The notes beneath the pieces are model-generated. The model saw only the letters and a list, made by a program, of their open reading frames with translations. It was not told the origin of the DNA and did no database searches. Shown here one piece after another: positions 1-11,052 of a DNA stretch of 64,000 nucleotides; position 1 is the first letter of the stretch, and each line of letters begins with the position of its first letter. The position numbers and the translations under genes are program-made. This stretch comes from Phialocephala subalpina (taxonomy: Eukaryota; Ascomycota; Leotiomycetes; Helotiales; Mollisiaceae). Location of the stretch: NCBI GenBank assembly GCA_900073065.1, contig FJOG01000038.1:27243-91242 (forward strand), given 5' to 3'.

Positions 1-240
1 ATTAAAAGAAATTAATTTATTATAATTAATTTAAATAAAAAAAATTTATTAAATCTTTTTCTTCAAATTTTATAATATATATATTAATTATATAATAAAA
101 CCTTTTAAAAAAAACTTTCTTTTATAATTATTAATTATTCGAATAATAAATTTCTTTTATATTTATTTATTTAAATAAAATTTTATAATTTATAATATAT
201 ATATTATATTTTATTTTATTTTAAAAATAAATAAAATAGT
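1..240. repeat. AT-rich RIP-like island, left edge
   Basis: Almost pure A/T with dense TA steps and no usable reading frame. It switches abruptly to GC-balanced DNA near base 240. This is the composition left when repeat-induced point mutation turns C into T in repeats. The original repeat cannot be recognised. The HET gene begins about 290 bp after the boundary. Confidence 0.75.
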
Positions 241-528
241 ATTTTATGAGATAGTTAGAAGGGTTTAAGGAGTTGGCCTCGCTTGGATTTAACGGGGGTA
301 TAACGCGCGCCCATTCGAGCAAAGCGCGCTCGAGTCGCCAAGGCGCTGCTTTTCGACGTTGTCTATAAGAACCCCGTCTCTACCTCTTCACCTCGCTCCC
401 AACTCTCCTCATCTGCTATCTTTACAAGGTGCAGACAGCACAGTTCTCTTCTTCACAAAAATTCCATTCACTCTAATGATGGTAGTCGACTGCTTGGCAG
501 ATATCATCAAGCCGACCTCAACTCCACT

Positions 529-2982
529 ATGGAGCATCTACCAAACATCAAGATAGCTGAAAGCCAATTCCCCAAGGTTCCATATCTCTGCAACGAGGAA
601 TACGACGGACTGTTCTGGGAGGAGTATGGCAAGCGCCGAGGATGGGACATAGGGCGTTTGATGGCCCGGGATTTCACAGAGCACCCACCGAAAGAGACCG
701 CCTCGTTCCTACAAAACTGGCTTTTCTTCGGCACAATAGATCACATTATTGGATCGGGAGGCTCCATCCCCAGTGCCGCATTCTTGACGAAGGATGAGGA
801 AGGCTCACCGTGGATCACAACAGCCAGACTCGATGAATATATTAGGCAATGGGCGGAGTATGTGAATGGGCTAGAGAACGACATCGCGACCTTAAAATCG
901 TTCACATCAAAGATGCATAGATGCCTCAACGATGTCGCAATCTTTTCTGACGTTCTTTATAAGAGCGACAATTGCCCGCTGCCGGTCGAGGTTGTTCTTT
1001 CTATCAAGGTACTCGGTTGCACGATAGAAAGCGCGCTTGCATGGTACTGGAACGTCAAGACACCCCGCAAGTGGGATTTGAAAGACATTGCCGTATCGCG
1101 AATGTTGCAGACGGGATGGTGTCTCAGAGATGTTTCCATGACTAGTCATTACTTGTCGGAGATAGCTATGTTCTACGCAAGTTACGCAAAACGGGACTAC
1201 CAGCAACAAGACCACTCTCAATGCACCGAAAAGCTCTGTATTGTGAATCAAATCGACGAGATAAGCTACCGGACGCAACACACGTCCGCAACGTGTCAAT
1301 GCCATCACATTGTGCCCGATCAAGAACAGATCCGCAAGATCCTCCAAAAGGGTCAGGTCCCAGTCATCTCTCTCACTTCCAAAACGGCGCTTGACAAATC
1401 TCAAACGTTAGAAGTGAGTGTCAAAGCACATGCTTATATGCGATGGTTTATAGCCATCTCCCACGTCTGGTCAGATGGTCTGGGAAACCCCAATCACAAC
1501 TCTCTTCCCCTTTGTCAGGTGCAGCTGTTGTATGACCTCTTAGTTGACCTGCCCTGGGATGAGATATACGGTGGTTTCGACGAAGCAGTTGAAGAAGAGT
1601 TTCTCGCTGACCCCTATTGGGATGGCAAATGGAAAGATCGCATTGAGAGGGCAAGTAAAAAAGTCGTGCCTGCGACTCGTAGTCTCGTCAACAAAGTTCG
1701 AGATCGTCGGGGAAGGCCCATCTCTATCTGGATTGATACTTTTTGCGTGCCTCTCGAAAAGGAATATCGGAAGATGGCCATTGCGGGCCTCATGACTGTC
1801 TACAGCGGTGCGATGGTAACACTGGTGCTTGACACGGAGCTTCAACGAACATCGGGTTTGTGCTCTGACCAGGAAACTCTTCTGAGAGTTGCTACATCAG
1901 GGTGGATGCGTCGGGCGTGGACATTCCAGGAAGGAGTGCTTGCGAATGCAAGAATGAAGGTCAAATTTGCAGACACTCTGGTCAACCTGCCAAAATTGAT
2001 CGAGCCGAATATATCTGACATGAGAAATGACGGAGTTGATTTCTATATTTCCCAGAACCCTAAAGTCGTGTCTGTCTTCGAGAGCCTAGGAAAGCGCGTC
2101 AACAAATGGACGATGGATATCGAGCAGAAGAAATTGGCAGAAAAAGAGGCGGAAAGAAAGAAGAACTTCGCACTCTCTGCATATATCATGCAAGATACAA
2201 GAACCTTCTTCAAGGACATGAAGAGGGTCTGGTATATAGCTAAAGACCGAAACAACAATAAGGATAAACTCGAAAGGATAGTTGCAGCTTGGAACGGCCT
2301 ACAATGGCGCGCCACTAGCCGCGAAAACGACAAATTGATTATCTTCGCTACGGCTTGCATCATGAGCCCCGAGGACCTCGCCGTGGTAAAAACTCTTGTC
2401 GACAGTCCAGCTCAGCAGCGGATGAAGATGTGGATCTCACAACAAATATGTCTACCAGAAGGCATCCTCTTCACCAAGGGCCTGAGATTGAGGGAGCCAG
2501 GCTGGCGGTGGGCGCCGGCGTCGGTGCATCAGAGTGCCATTGTTTACGAGGCCGGCGTGGATAGAGCGCCCGGAGACACGGGCCTGCGAGTCGTGAAGCC
2601 GGGCTATCTGATATTTGCGGGCGGTGGCTTGATTGGCTGCAGAGCCTTTAGTTTCAAGGAGCAGCAGTTCTCGCAGAGATATCGAGTCAGACTTGATACG
2701 GAATATTTACCAGCTGCTCGGGGCCTGGGTGCAGATGGAACGCTGGGGCTTGTGCTGGGTAAGTCTGGGTTCGATATTAAGATAGGAAGTGGCTCCTATA
2801 TTGAGTGGAACGAGGAGGCAGGCGCTTTGATCCAAGTAATTAGTCATAGCGGAGCTATGATTAGTGGGGCTTTTGTCTGCACTGTTGAGGTGAAGATGGA
2901 GGAGTCTGATGCATCAGAGGAGGGCCCGGGAATGGTACTTGCCAGGAGCATGAAAACAGATCAAGTTTGGACCGTGACTTAA
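529..2982 (+). CDS. HET-domain protein (heterokaryon incompatibility type)
   Basis: An intronless 817-residue protein from an ATG. The HET domain lies at about residues 304-475. Its motifs are visible: AISHVWSDGLG (the usual 'SHxW' block), SIWIDTFCVP (the 'WIDxxCI' block, with Phe-Cys-Val), an AGLMTVYSGA segment and WMRRAWTFQEG (the 'RxWTxQE' block). HET domains act in cytoplasmic self/non-self recognition and trigger cell death after fusion of unlike hyphae, often alone with poorly conserved flanks, as here. The first 300 residues show no domain I recognise. A charged, probably helical stretch follows the HET domain (about 520-545, rich in Lys/Glu). The C-terminal third has hydrophobic Gly-rich strands of unknown role. 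The gene starts within 300 bp of an AT-rich edge. Family call is firm; the specific incompatibility role is inference. Confidence 0.88.
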   Translation: MEHLPNIKIAESQFPKVPYLCNEEYDGLFWEEYGKRRGWDIGRLMARDFTEHPPKETASFLQNWLFFGTIDHIIGSGGSIPSAAFLTKDEEGSPWITTARLDEYIRQWAEYVNGLENDIATLKSFTSKMHRCLNDVAIFSDVLYKSDNCPLPVEVVLSIKVLGCTIESALAWYWNVKTPRKWDLKDIAVSRMLQTGWCLRDVSMTSHYLSEIAMFYASYAKRDYQQQDHSQCTEKLCIVNQIDEISYRTQHTSATCQCHHIVPDQEQIRKILQKGQVPVISLTSKTALDKSQTLEVSVKAHAYMRWFIAISHVWSDGLGNPNHNSLPLCQVQLLYDLLVDLPWDEIYGGFDEAVEEEFLADPYWDGKWKDRIERASKKVVPATRSLVNKVRDRRGRPISIWIDTFCVPLEKEYRKMAIAGLMTVYSGAMVTLVLDTELQRTSGLCSDQETLLRVATSGWMRRAWTFQEGVLANARMKVKFADTLVNLPKLIEPNISDMRNDGVDFYISQNPKVVSVFESLGKRVNKWTMDIEQKKLAEKEAERKKNFALSAYIMQDTRTFFKDMKRVWYIAKDRNNNKDKLERIVAAWNGLQWRATSRENDKLIIFATACIMSPEDLAVVKTLVDSPAQQRMKMWISQQICLPEGILFTKGLRLREPGWRWAPASVHQSAIVYEAGVDRAPGDTGLRVVKPGYLIFAGGGLIGCRAFSFKEQQFSQRYRVRLDTEYLPAARGLGADGTLGLVLGKSGFDIKIGSGSYIEWNEEAGALIQVISHSGAMISGAFVCTVEVKMEESDASEEGPGMVLARSMKTDQVWTVT

Positions 2983-3940
2983 TCATGGCTTGTTATCTTA
3001 AAAGATACACTAGATTAAGATATGATGCCTTATAACATCTATGAGTTGGCGGAAGTTAGGTTATACGACTCTTTATTGATGCTACTAAATAGTTGAGAGA
3101 GGGCTAACAGTCGTTGCTGCCTCGAAGCAGTGGGTACTAGTTGAGATGACATAAATCTAATACTGCCCTGGCCACAAACACGTATAGCATCAGTCTCGCA
3201 ATCAGTTAATGAGCCACTCTTGACTGCTAGTGAGATAGTTCGCCCAGGCATGACTTAGCACATCACATCATCCAACCCATCCACAGAGCCCAATCCTGCC
3301 CAAGCAATGAAATTAACTTCAAGATGACCGTTTTCAATATACTGGACGTCACATAGATCAACGAAGATGGCATTGACTTGTCTCCCGATGAACAAGGGTT
3401 GACCCAGCAAAACAGCCGGTCTTTTCAAATTCCTGCTCCAATCAATATTAGTGCCTTCCTGGCTGCTGATTTACTGGCCCTATATAGCACAGTCGAAATG
3501 CGCGAGGAGGATCCTCAGGTAGTACTCGAATAAACTTTCATTCGAGTGTAAGCCCCTACATATAGTAATCTAGCTACTTATATCGAAAGAATCCGAATTC
3601 GGATCGTCGAAATTCGACCACATGACCCACCATCCATCCAGAGAATGCCCAGACGCGTGATGAAATTAAACCAGAAACCAAATGAAGTGTAGAAATCGCT
3701 TAGAACCATCCCTAGTGTACCGAAGCTTGTCCGCTCTAAGAACACAAAAGACCTAGGGTAACACAGTCGCCCTCCCAGCGGGACGGCAAGTAGAGACAAG
3801 ACAGTCAGGCCGAGGAATGGGTCCATGGGAGCTTCAAGACGCTGTTTACGCAGGAAGTAGTGTGTGCCGCACCTTGGAAGGCCTGGGTATGGTTTTGAAA
3901 ATTGTTTTGGGCATTGTCCCGAATTGTACGAGTTTGGGTA
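2983..3940. other. Intergenic, no convincing gene
   Basis: Lies between the 3' ends of the HET gene and the membrane-protein gene, so it is a tail-to-tail spacer. A minus-strand open frame of 82 codons (3578-3826) has a hydrophobic start and would pass as a small membrane protein, but I found no family resemblance. No repeats or RNA genes seen. Confidence 0.5.
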
Positions 3941-5249
3941 TTAAAGGGAACCATCTAGAGCATTGGCCTGCCCCTCCAACTTGGCCCACCTCTCTTCCTC
4001 GTCTGGGCGCAATTTGCCAGGGAAGAAGGTATCTAGCATGCTCCTTCCCAAACGAGGATAGGTTTCCTCAACTTCAAACAGAGTGTCCATGACCTTTGGC
4101 TTGCCGATGACGGTTTTGAAGTTGAGCGGCACTCCGAAAGCCTTGGGGAAACGCCTCCACCCGGCGACAAAGATATTCTGCAGGATTCCAATGCTGCCGA
4201 TTGCGAGCAGGAACCATGTATTCTGTTTTAAGCCGGCGGCAGTGATCAGCAGGAGGATCCAAAATGCAGCAAGAAGAGTCACTGCGATTCTCGTCGTATA
4301 CGAGGCCGATACATCCACGTTGGTAGGCCCTGCAGCCAGATCCTCGAGATCGAGTCCCTTGCCGTCGCCTATAATCACAATAGCATGCTGGCTGCCGGTC
4401 CCTCTGGTTAGGATGACCGTCTTTTCAGAGTTGCGTCGGCATGCCCACTTCTCCTTAGACCATTGCGAAATGCTGCCTGTTGCAATTGAGAGAAGGATGC
4501 CAGAAGCAGTAACCAAGAGAATGCCCCAATCACCAAATATGCCGCACGGGATAGCCGCAATACCAAGCTGGACGACCATGGTTACGAAACCGATGAAGTA
4601 CACCAAGTCGTAGCCTGGGTATCCCGGCCTCGCGCAGTCCGCTTGGTATATAGAGACGCAGAGGCCCGCCTGTGTCGGCCACGCCACGTCCTTGCCTGAC
4701 CCAACTTTCTTTCTCTCCGCCCTGTCTTTGTCATTCTCCCATCGCTGATCGAGCATTCGACTTCGGTGTGTCCGGATGGGTCCTTGGGGTTTGCCGTCAT
4801 CCATCCAGCTCTCAAAGTCCCGCACGATACGACCGATAATCCAGCTTGAGTTGTCGCGGACGTAGCCGGTGCGCCCGTTGATGACCTTGCACGCACAGTC
4901 TGGAAGGGGCATCAGCTTGTTCTCGCCGATGGCGGACACGACGGCCGTGACGGCGTAGGCGACCCATCCTAGAGGGCGAAAGACACGAAGGTTAGCACAG
5001 GATGTTCGCGACGCGGGGCAACGCGTCTCAAGCTGGCAGCCATAGGGAGGACGACGTACCGAATGAGAAGGCTACTGGGGTTACTGGTGAGCCAGCAAGC
5101 TGCGCGAGCGCACGCCCGACAACATCACCACCAAGGATGAGCAGCACTGAGAAGACATCGCTCGGATTTTTCCACTGGTCAGAAAACTCGCCAGCGGGGA
5201 CGCTGGGATCGAAGTTGCGGCGAAGCAGCTGAAAGACAAGCGGGGGCAT
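3941..5249 (-). CDS. Conserved multi-pass membrane protein, unknown function
   Basis: Two exons, complement(join(3941..4968,5060..5249)), 405 residues. The start is the ATG at 5249 (MPPLVFQLLRRNFDP). The 91-bp intron has a GTACGT donor and a CTCTAG acceptor, and splicing joins AFSFG to WVAYAVTAVV in frame. Hydrophobic segments occur near residues 35-60, 65-85, 190-215 (VYFIGFVTMVVQLGIAA), 215-245 and in a pair near 295-340, separated by a loop rich in Lys/Arg/Asp. The pattern (short N-terminal tail, two helices, long hydrophilic loop, more helices) looks familiar from uncharacterised proteins that recur across filamentous ascomycetes, but I cannot name the family or its function. It is convergent with the HET gene and its promoter lies in 5250-5930. 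Confidence 0.72.
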
Positions 5250-6026
5250 GACGGGGAGGGTTTCATTAGACGGTCGTTGAGGCAAGAGGGAGGGAGGTTG
5301 ACTGTCGCAACATAAACTTCCTTTTAGAAAGAGAGCAGAAGATGGGAGGGTAGGAAGTTGAGGATTAGAACGCTGTGGCGCAGCGAAGCAACCAATGAAT
5401 GAGGTACTGCACGTGACTGTACCGATTGCTTTCACAGGCAGATGCAATTATGCCCAGGAATCTGCCTGAGCGGGGTCGAAGTCAGCCTTGTGAGGCTGAA
5501 CCCCAAACAACGTCAACCTTCTTCCGGTCTCCAGTATCTGTTGGTATTCTGTCGGCATAGTATAGGTGGGAACATATCTGAGATCCCTGGCTAGGGCGGG
5601 GCCTTTTCGAAGGCCTCGTTAAAAGTTACTGAGTTCTGGTAAGGTGAGTCTTGGCTGCGCCGCGACGTGAAAGGGTGAGCAGACCTGCCTGAGCAAAGGC
5701 AGCGCTGCTCACGTGGGACAACATAAGGTTCGGAAGCGTAAACATTTCCGTGGTATAACATTCATTACACATCGCATCACCCGTTTGAATCGAAATTAAG
5801 ACACGAAGAGCCGTCCGGGCCTTAATACAGGCTTGATAGAAGTTCTATCAATCGACTATCCTTGCTTTTTGTTGCTGGTCGCAGCAGACGGCCCATCGGG
5901 TCAACTTTGAGAGGTCATCGGGTCCCAACTTCACGATGAAAGAGGTATCTCGACTCAATATCATTGCATTCATTCGCTTATATTCAGGTAATACTCTTAA
6001 TCTCACTCAACCACTATATACCTCCA
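5250..6026. other. Intergenic spacer
   Basis: Holds the promoter of the minus-strand membrane protein on the left and the 3' region of the MFS gene on the right. Short open frames at 5936-6167 overlap the MFS 3' end in antisense and are not supported. No repeat or RNA gene seen. Confidence 0.5.
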
Positions 6027-7733
6027 TCAAAGTCCATCCCTCAACACCAAAAACCGCTCATACCGCTCCGCCGTCCACCTCCGACACACCTTCCCATACA
6101 AAATCATCGGCACCGTCGTCGCCATAAAAACAAAACTCAAAGCCCCACACCCAATATACGTATTTAACGTCCCATCAGCAGTCAACCACGGATCAGCCGC
6201 AAACGTAAACGTCATCCCAATCGTATTATTAATAACCGCAACTCCCACCATACCTTCCAAGACCATATTCGGATAACAGTCTTCGAGATATGCCATGGCC
6301 ACATCGCCGGCGTTTCCCCAGCCGAAACCGATGAAGCCTAAGGCGACGTAGGGGACGGGCCAGGACCAGCCGTAGGTAGTTGCGGCGCCGAAGAGGAGCA
6401 TGCCGGTGGGGAAGAGGACCGTTGCGGGGAGGAGGAGCCAGAGACGCATTTCCGCTTCTTGGATCCCGTTGTTGCGGCGAGTCATCCAACGCACGAAAGG
6501 GTCGGAGAACCAGCCGCCGTATGCACAGCCTATGACAGCGCCGATCAGGCAGGGCATGTTCATGTTTCCCAGTGCCGCAGTTCCATAATTCCAAGGTGCT
6601 TCGCTCCAATTGTCATCTTCAGTCGTCAGATAAAAGGTAAGCCACGCATCTTGAGCTCCCCATTGTAGACCGGCGAACCAGACGGCTGGAAAGGTGAAAA
6701 CTCGCAATGTGTGAAAAAGCCGCGAGAAGTACTGCTTGAAGCCAGTGCCTCGCACGTTCGGGGCCAGGGTGATCAGACGAATCCTTTGGAGGTATGTCTT
6801 ACGAGTCGCAGGACGCAGTTGCCTGTCGACGCTAGAGGTGATATCTCTGTCGGTAGTGGACTTCGAAGCCGTCTTCTCGTCGCTCGATTTCGACAACTCG
6901 CCTCCATTGTCCATAGCTTCCCTTGAGCCAGCACTCGCGATACCCTCAACAACCAGGTGAGCATTTCGATCAAATGCCGTCTCTTCGAGTCCAAAGAAGC
7001 ACACAACTACAAGCAAGCCATTGAAAATCGCTCCAAACCAGCCAATCCATCTCCAACCCATGCTACTCGCAATGTTATTTGCGATCAACGGACCAAGATA
7101 CGTCCCTACGCTAATAGCCAGCATATAAGCACCAAGAACCGCACCCCGCTGATGCTGAAAGAAGATGTCCATCAGAGAAAGCTGCACATTCGCTTCAGCG
7201 CAAGACTCAGACGCTCCAACGAACAATTGATTCCAGATTGCGTCAGACGTCTTTTCTCCTCTGGCAAACCAGATTCCACCAATGACTCCCAGTAACAAAC
7301 ATATGATGTACGATATTCGACGACCATAAAGCCATACCGCTGGAGAGATAAGGAGTGTCCAGTATCCGATTCCGATGAATAAAACTCCGGCTCCGACGTT
7401 GAAGGAATCGTAGCTGATGTTGAGTTGGGCGTTCTCTTGGAATTGGGCGGAGCCGGAGTCGTTGGTTGTTGCGCCTGTTAGGGCGGTGATTAGGAGGAGC
7501 AGGAGGGCGTGCCAGCATTTTCGTAGGATGCCCCTGTGGGGATGTTAGCGATGACTTGCATGATGGGGAGGGCAGGTTTGGAGATACCAGTGAAGAGGGT
7601 CATCGGGGTGGTCTGTTGGCTGGGGTGCGAGGACGATGTCGCCATGTTTCTTGAGTTCTGAATGAGTGGATAAAGTTTGTCCATGCTCGTCATACAGGCG
7701 TCTGGTGCCGGGGATGAGATTTTCATCTGGCAT
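6027..7733 (-). CDS. MFS transporter, drug:H+ antiporter-like (DHA1)
   Basis: Two exons, complement(join(6027..7533,7588..7733)), 550 residues. The start ATG at 7733 gives MPDENLIPGTRRLYDEHG, the type of N-terminus seen in many fungal MFS permeases. The 54-bp intron is GTATCT...CCACAG and joins DDPLHW to GILRKCWHALLLLL, the usual entry into helix 1. The MFS signature between helices 2 and 3 appears as VWLYGRRISYI, and the helix 4-5 region reads GAVLGAYMLAISVGTYLGP. A long charged cytoplasmic loop at about residues 245-310 splits two six-helix halves. Expected at the plasma membrane as a proton-coupled exporter or importer of small molecules; substrate unknown. It is divergently oriented to the FAD oxidoreductase, with about 900 bp between starts, so shared regulation is possible but not shown. 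Confidence 0.87.
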
Positions 7734-8630
7734 TGTTAAAACAGAGGAAGAGTGGATATTTTGACTGGGAAACTCGAGCTCGAAGAAAGGATATGGATGC
7801 AAAGCCCTCCAGACAACCACAGCCAAGTGATGACAGCGAGCCAGCGGTGTTAATAAAGACACTTGGCGAGACGCTTGCCTTCAGATCGGCAGCACTTACC
7901 CGTCTAGCTCAGAGGTCGGGATGCTTCCCCATTCTTGACCCTTATCAGGTACCCGTCGAGGTGACAGGGGTTGCGCCCAAATCTCAGATAGGACGCTTGC
8001 ATTGGCAAGCCCCCCTTTCTTGCCTCGCTTAATCTACCCCGCCTCCTTTCCTTACCGACGCTGTGGTCTTGGCAGGAACACACCCGTCAAAGAACTATAC
8101 AATAGCTTTATTGGATTCAGTAGGAAGTCGTGGAGTTCTGCTCAGAAGTCGCAGATATCAGTTCCCTAGCTTACCATGCGAGCTGAGCTTATCGTTAAGG
8201 CCGCGCAGCTTACAGGGATGTTTATCTCCCATCCACCTTTGGACTCGGAGCTCCACTCACCCCACGGTCCCGAGTGAACAACTTCAAATTTGAGGCTGGA
8301 CCTTCCTGATTTTGATACATTTCCCCTAGCTGAAGTGATAAGCTTTGAATAAGCTTTTGTGAAGCTTTGCGGTAGCGGGTTTGCCGGTCACATCGACTGC
8401 CTTGGTATCTACCCCACTTTTGGAACTTTACTAGCACAAAAAGTACGCAGCGTTTGACGGACACTGCCAGGCTTTGAGATCATGCGACGCGAGCGTAAAC
8501 AGCTGGCCCATTCCCACATCTAACAATCATCAATATATTGCAGCTGTCAAGCCATGCTTGGATCGCAGGGAGTTTGGCTGGGAATCTCTCCTCACTCTGT
8601 TACAAGTTTCCAATTTCTCTCTCACCGGAT
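7734..8630. promoter_or_regulatory. Divergent promoter region, MFS / FAD oxidoreductase
   Basis: An 897-bp spacer between two divergently transcribed start codons. No coding frame is convincing. It presumably holds both promoters; I could not identify specific operator motifs. Confidence 0.4.
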
Positions 8631-10303
8631 ATGACGACTCTCATCTCCAATATCCGGGAGACTTATCTCTGTCTCAGAGCTCTTTTGAGAGACGCTACAG
8701 AAGACAGTGCAGAATTAAACGCTCTACACGCTCGCATCAACGCAAGCCCTGGAATTCCTGTCTCGAATCCAACGACGTCATTCTGGCTGCAAAACCCACC
8801 ATTCCCAGATCTAGTTGACAAGCAATCAAAAACAATACCCCGAACTGCAGATATCGTTATCATCGGATCAGGAATTACAGGTGCCAGTATCGCTCGCACG
8901 ATTCTGTCAGAATGTGCGGCCATGGGCATACAAAGGCGAGTGGTCATGCTTGAAGCGAGACAAGCTTGCAGTGGAGCAACTGGAAGAAATGGTGGCCATA
9001 TTAAGTGCACACCTTTTGAGTCGTATCATGAAAGCAAGAAACGGTTCGGGGCTGAGCGAGCCAAATTCTTGACCAAATTTCAAATGTCTCATCTCCCTAT
9101 CTTGGTGGATCTCGCGAGACAAGAAAGATGGGATTTAGCTGAAGCGAGGGAGGTAGAGACTTTGGATGTCTTTTATGATGAGGAGGCGTGGGTTGAGTGG
9201 AAGAGTATGGTTGAGGAGTTCCGGCAAGAGATGCCAGATGAGGCAAAAGGGATCTTTGTTTGGGAGAAGGACATTGCACATGAGGTATTCAGTCTTGTTG
9301 AGACAGATATTCAATACATCGCTAACTTCTTTTCTAGAAATACAAGCTCAGTGAGCATGCTTGCGGTGCAATAACTTATCAAGCCGGAGCAATCTGGCCA
9401 TACCGTCTTGTCACTTGCGTCCTAGACTCCTTACTTCGAACATATCCTTCTGACTTCTCTCTCGAAACCCATACACCTGTCGAAAATATCAGCACAACGA
9501 AAAGTGCTAGTCAACCAGTCATCGTCCACACCTCACGAGGTGATATTCTTACCAGCCATGTTATTCATGCTACGAATTCACATACTGCGAATCTTTTGCC
9601 AGGCCTTCGTGGGAAGATATTCCCAGTTCGTGGAACAATGAGCACTCAACGGCCGGGGAAAGACTTCCCCAAATTGAACGGATCCAGATCTTGGTGTCTG
9701 ATCAATAAGCGAGGTTATGAGTACATTACGCAACGTCCCGGGAACATTGACTCCATTGACGGCGTGGGAGGCGAGATCATGATTGGGGGCGGCATGGTAC
9801 AATCCGGAAGGAAAGGCTTTGGCGAATTTGGTATAGCTAGTGATGCTGAAACCAATTATTTGTCTGGTTGTCACCTGGGAGGAGTCTTGCCGATGGCATT
9901 TGGTTTCGAAAATTGGGGTGAAGATTCACCTGGGGGAAGAGTGAAGAATATATGGTCGGGCAGCTTGGGATTAACTGCTGATATGATGCCATTCGTTGGG
10001 AAATTGGACCCAAGTTTGACAGGACGTACTCCTGTGAAAGCGACGCTATCCAAAGATACTATAAAGTCGATCACAGATCCAGGAGAGTGGATCTCGGCGG
10101 GCTACAATGGGGAAGGCATGGTGAATGCTTGGCTATGCGGAGTTGCACTTGCGTTGATGGTCCTCGGAAGAACCGACAATGTCGCATCAAAGATATCTAG
10201 GAGACTAGATGGTAAGCTAGATGATTGGTTCCCAAAAGAATATGTATGCACGCAAGAACGAGTCGCCAATGCCAGCGTGTATGAGCTCTTAGAGACAAGA
10301 TAG
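8631..10303 (+). CDS. FAD-dependent oxidoreductase (DAO family)
   Basis: Two exons, join(8631..9284,9338..10303), 539 residues. The ATG at 8631 (MTTLISNIRETYL) is the first in-frame methionine of the exon. The 53-bp intron is GTATTC...TTCTAG; splicing joins EKDIAHE to KYKLSEHACGAITY in frame, whereas reading through meets a stop. The dinucleotide-binding motif is clear at about residues 74-87 (DIVIIGSGITGASIA). It is followed by the DAO-type GATGRNGGHI block, in which FAD is usually contacted. The C-terminal part has GSLGLTADMMPFVG and a final SAGYNGEGMVNAWLCG, the second conserved FAD-contact region of this family. Such enzymes oxidise C-N bonds of amino acids or amines to give imines and peroxide; the substrate here is unknown. 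The length is longer than simple D-amino-acid oxidases because of an 70-residue N-terminal extension, common in fungal members. Divergent to an MFS transporter. Confidence 0.85.
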
Positions 10304-10341
10304 ATGTAGACTTCTTGAGTCACTCCCCTAGCTTCATTCCA

Positions 10342-10550
10342 TCAACCTTGTTCCTTCTCTCTCAACGTCTTGATAACGCTCCCTGGCACACCGCCAACTA
10401 ATACAACAACCTTAACATCTTTCCCTATCACCGATCCCGCAGCCACAACTGCACCTCTCCCAAATTTATGATTAGTTCTTGTTTCTTTAAGGTTGCGGCC
10501 ATCATGAATTTTGTGGGCGGATAGATGAGAAATAGTATTTGTCTCGGTAT
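10342..10550 (-). pseudogene. Remnant of a hexapeptide-repeat acetyltransferase (3' end)
   Basis: On the minus strand, ending at a TGA at 10342-10344, the frame reads GRGAVVAAGSVIGKDV and then VLVGGVPGSVIK. This is the last beta-helix coil and the 'VxGVPAKxIK' tail of maltose/galactoside-type O-acetyltransferases, trimeric acetyl-CoA enzymes with left-handed beta-helices. The upstream frame stays open to about 10550 but no longer resembles the family, and no start or N-terminal maltose-acetyltransferase domain is visible. I read it as a 3' fragment of a lost gene. A multi-exon gene with an unrecognised 5' part cannot be excluded. Confidence 0.5.
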
Positions 10551-11052
10551 AAGTTAGACTATGGATGAATATCCAAGGGAGTTCTAACGTTCTCGTGTGC
10601 TAAGGTACCAAAACTATCCAGAAGCTGTTGTTTGAGCGCCAGAAAGATTTGATCGAGAAGCGTAGAACTCATAGACGAGATAATGGATAAGAATGATTGA
10701 GACTCGAGAACTGAATGAGACGAGAAAGAAGAGATGGTGACTGATTTAACGAGAAGAGAGATATGTCTAGGAATCAAACCAAAAATGACAGAATTATTGC
10801 CACTTCAGGAATTATTATTAGATTCACCACAATATAGATTGGCGAGGAAGCCAAGGAAAAGCTTGGCTGTCGAATACCTTCCTTGAAAGAACTAAATTGC
10901 CACAGCAGCCACTCGCGGAGTTTCAGATACTTCGGAAATTATAGACGTTTAAAAATATCCTACATTCACTGTTATACAAGTCGGTGCTATTCAGCAGTCA
11001 ACTGAGGACCCGTATCTAGAGATGGAATATGCTCTTGGCTTAGGCCTAGTTC
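10551..11052. other. Intergenic, moderately AT-rich
   Basis: A short minus-strand frame (10559-10777, Ser-rich) has no recognisable similarity. Otherwise nothing seen between the acetyltransferase remnant and the 3' end of the JmjC-like gene. Confidence 0.4.

Noticed and set aside
907..1404. 165-codon minus-strand frame
   Set aside because: Lies wholly antisense to the HET gene, which has domain support.
3578..3826. Small membrane protein on the minus strand
   Set aside because: Hydrophobic frame without family resemblance, splice support or conserved neighbours; kept only as a note in the intergenic entry.
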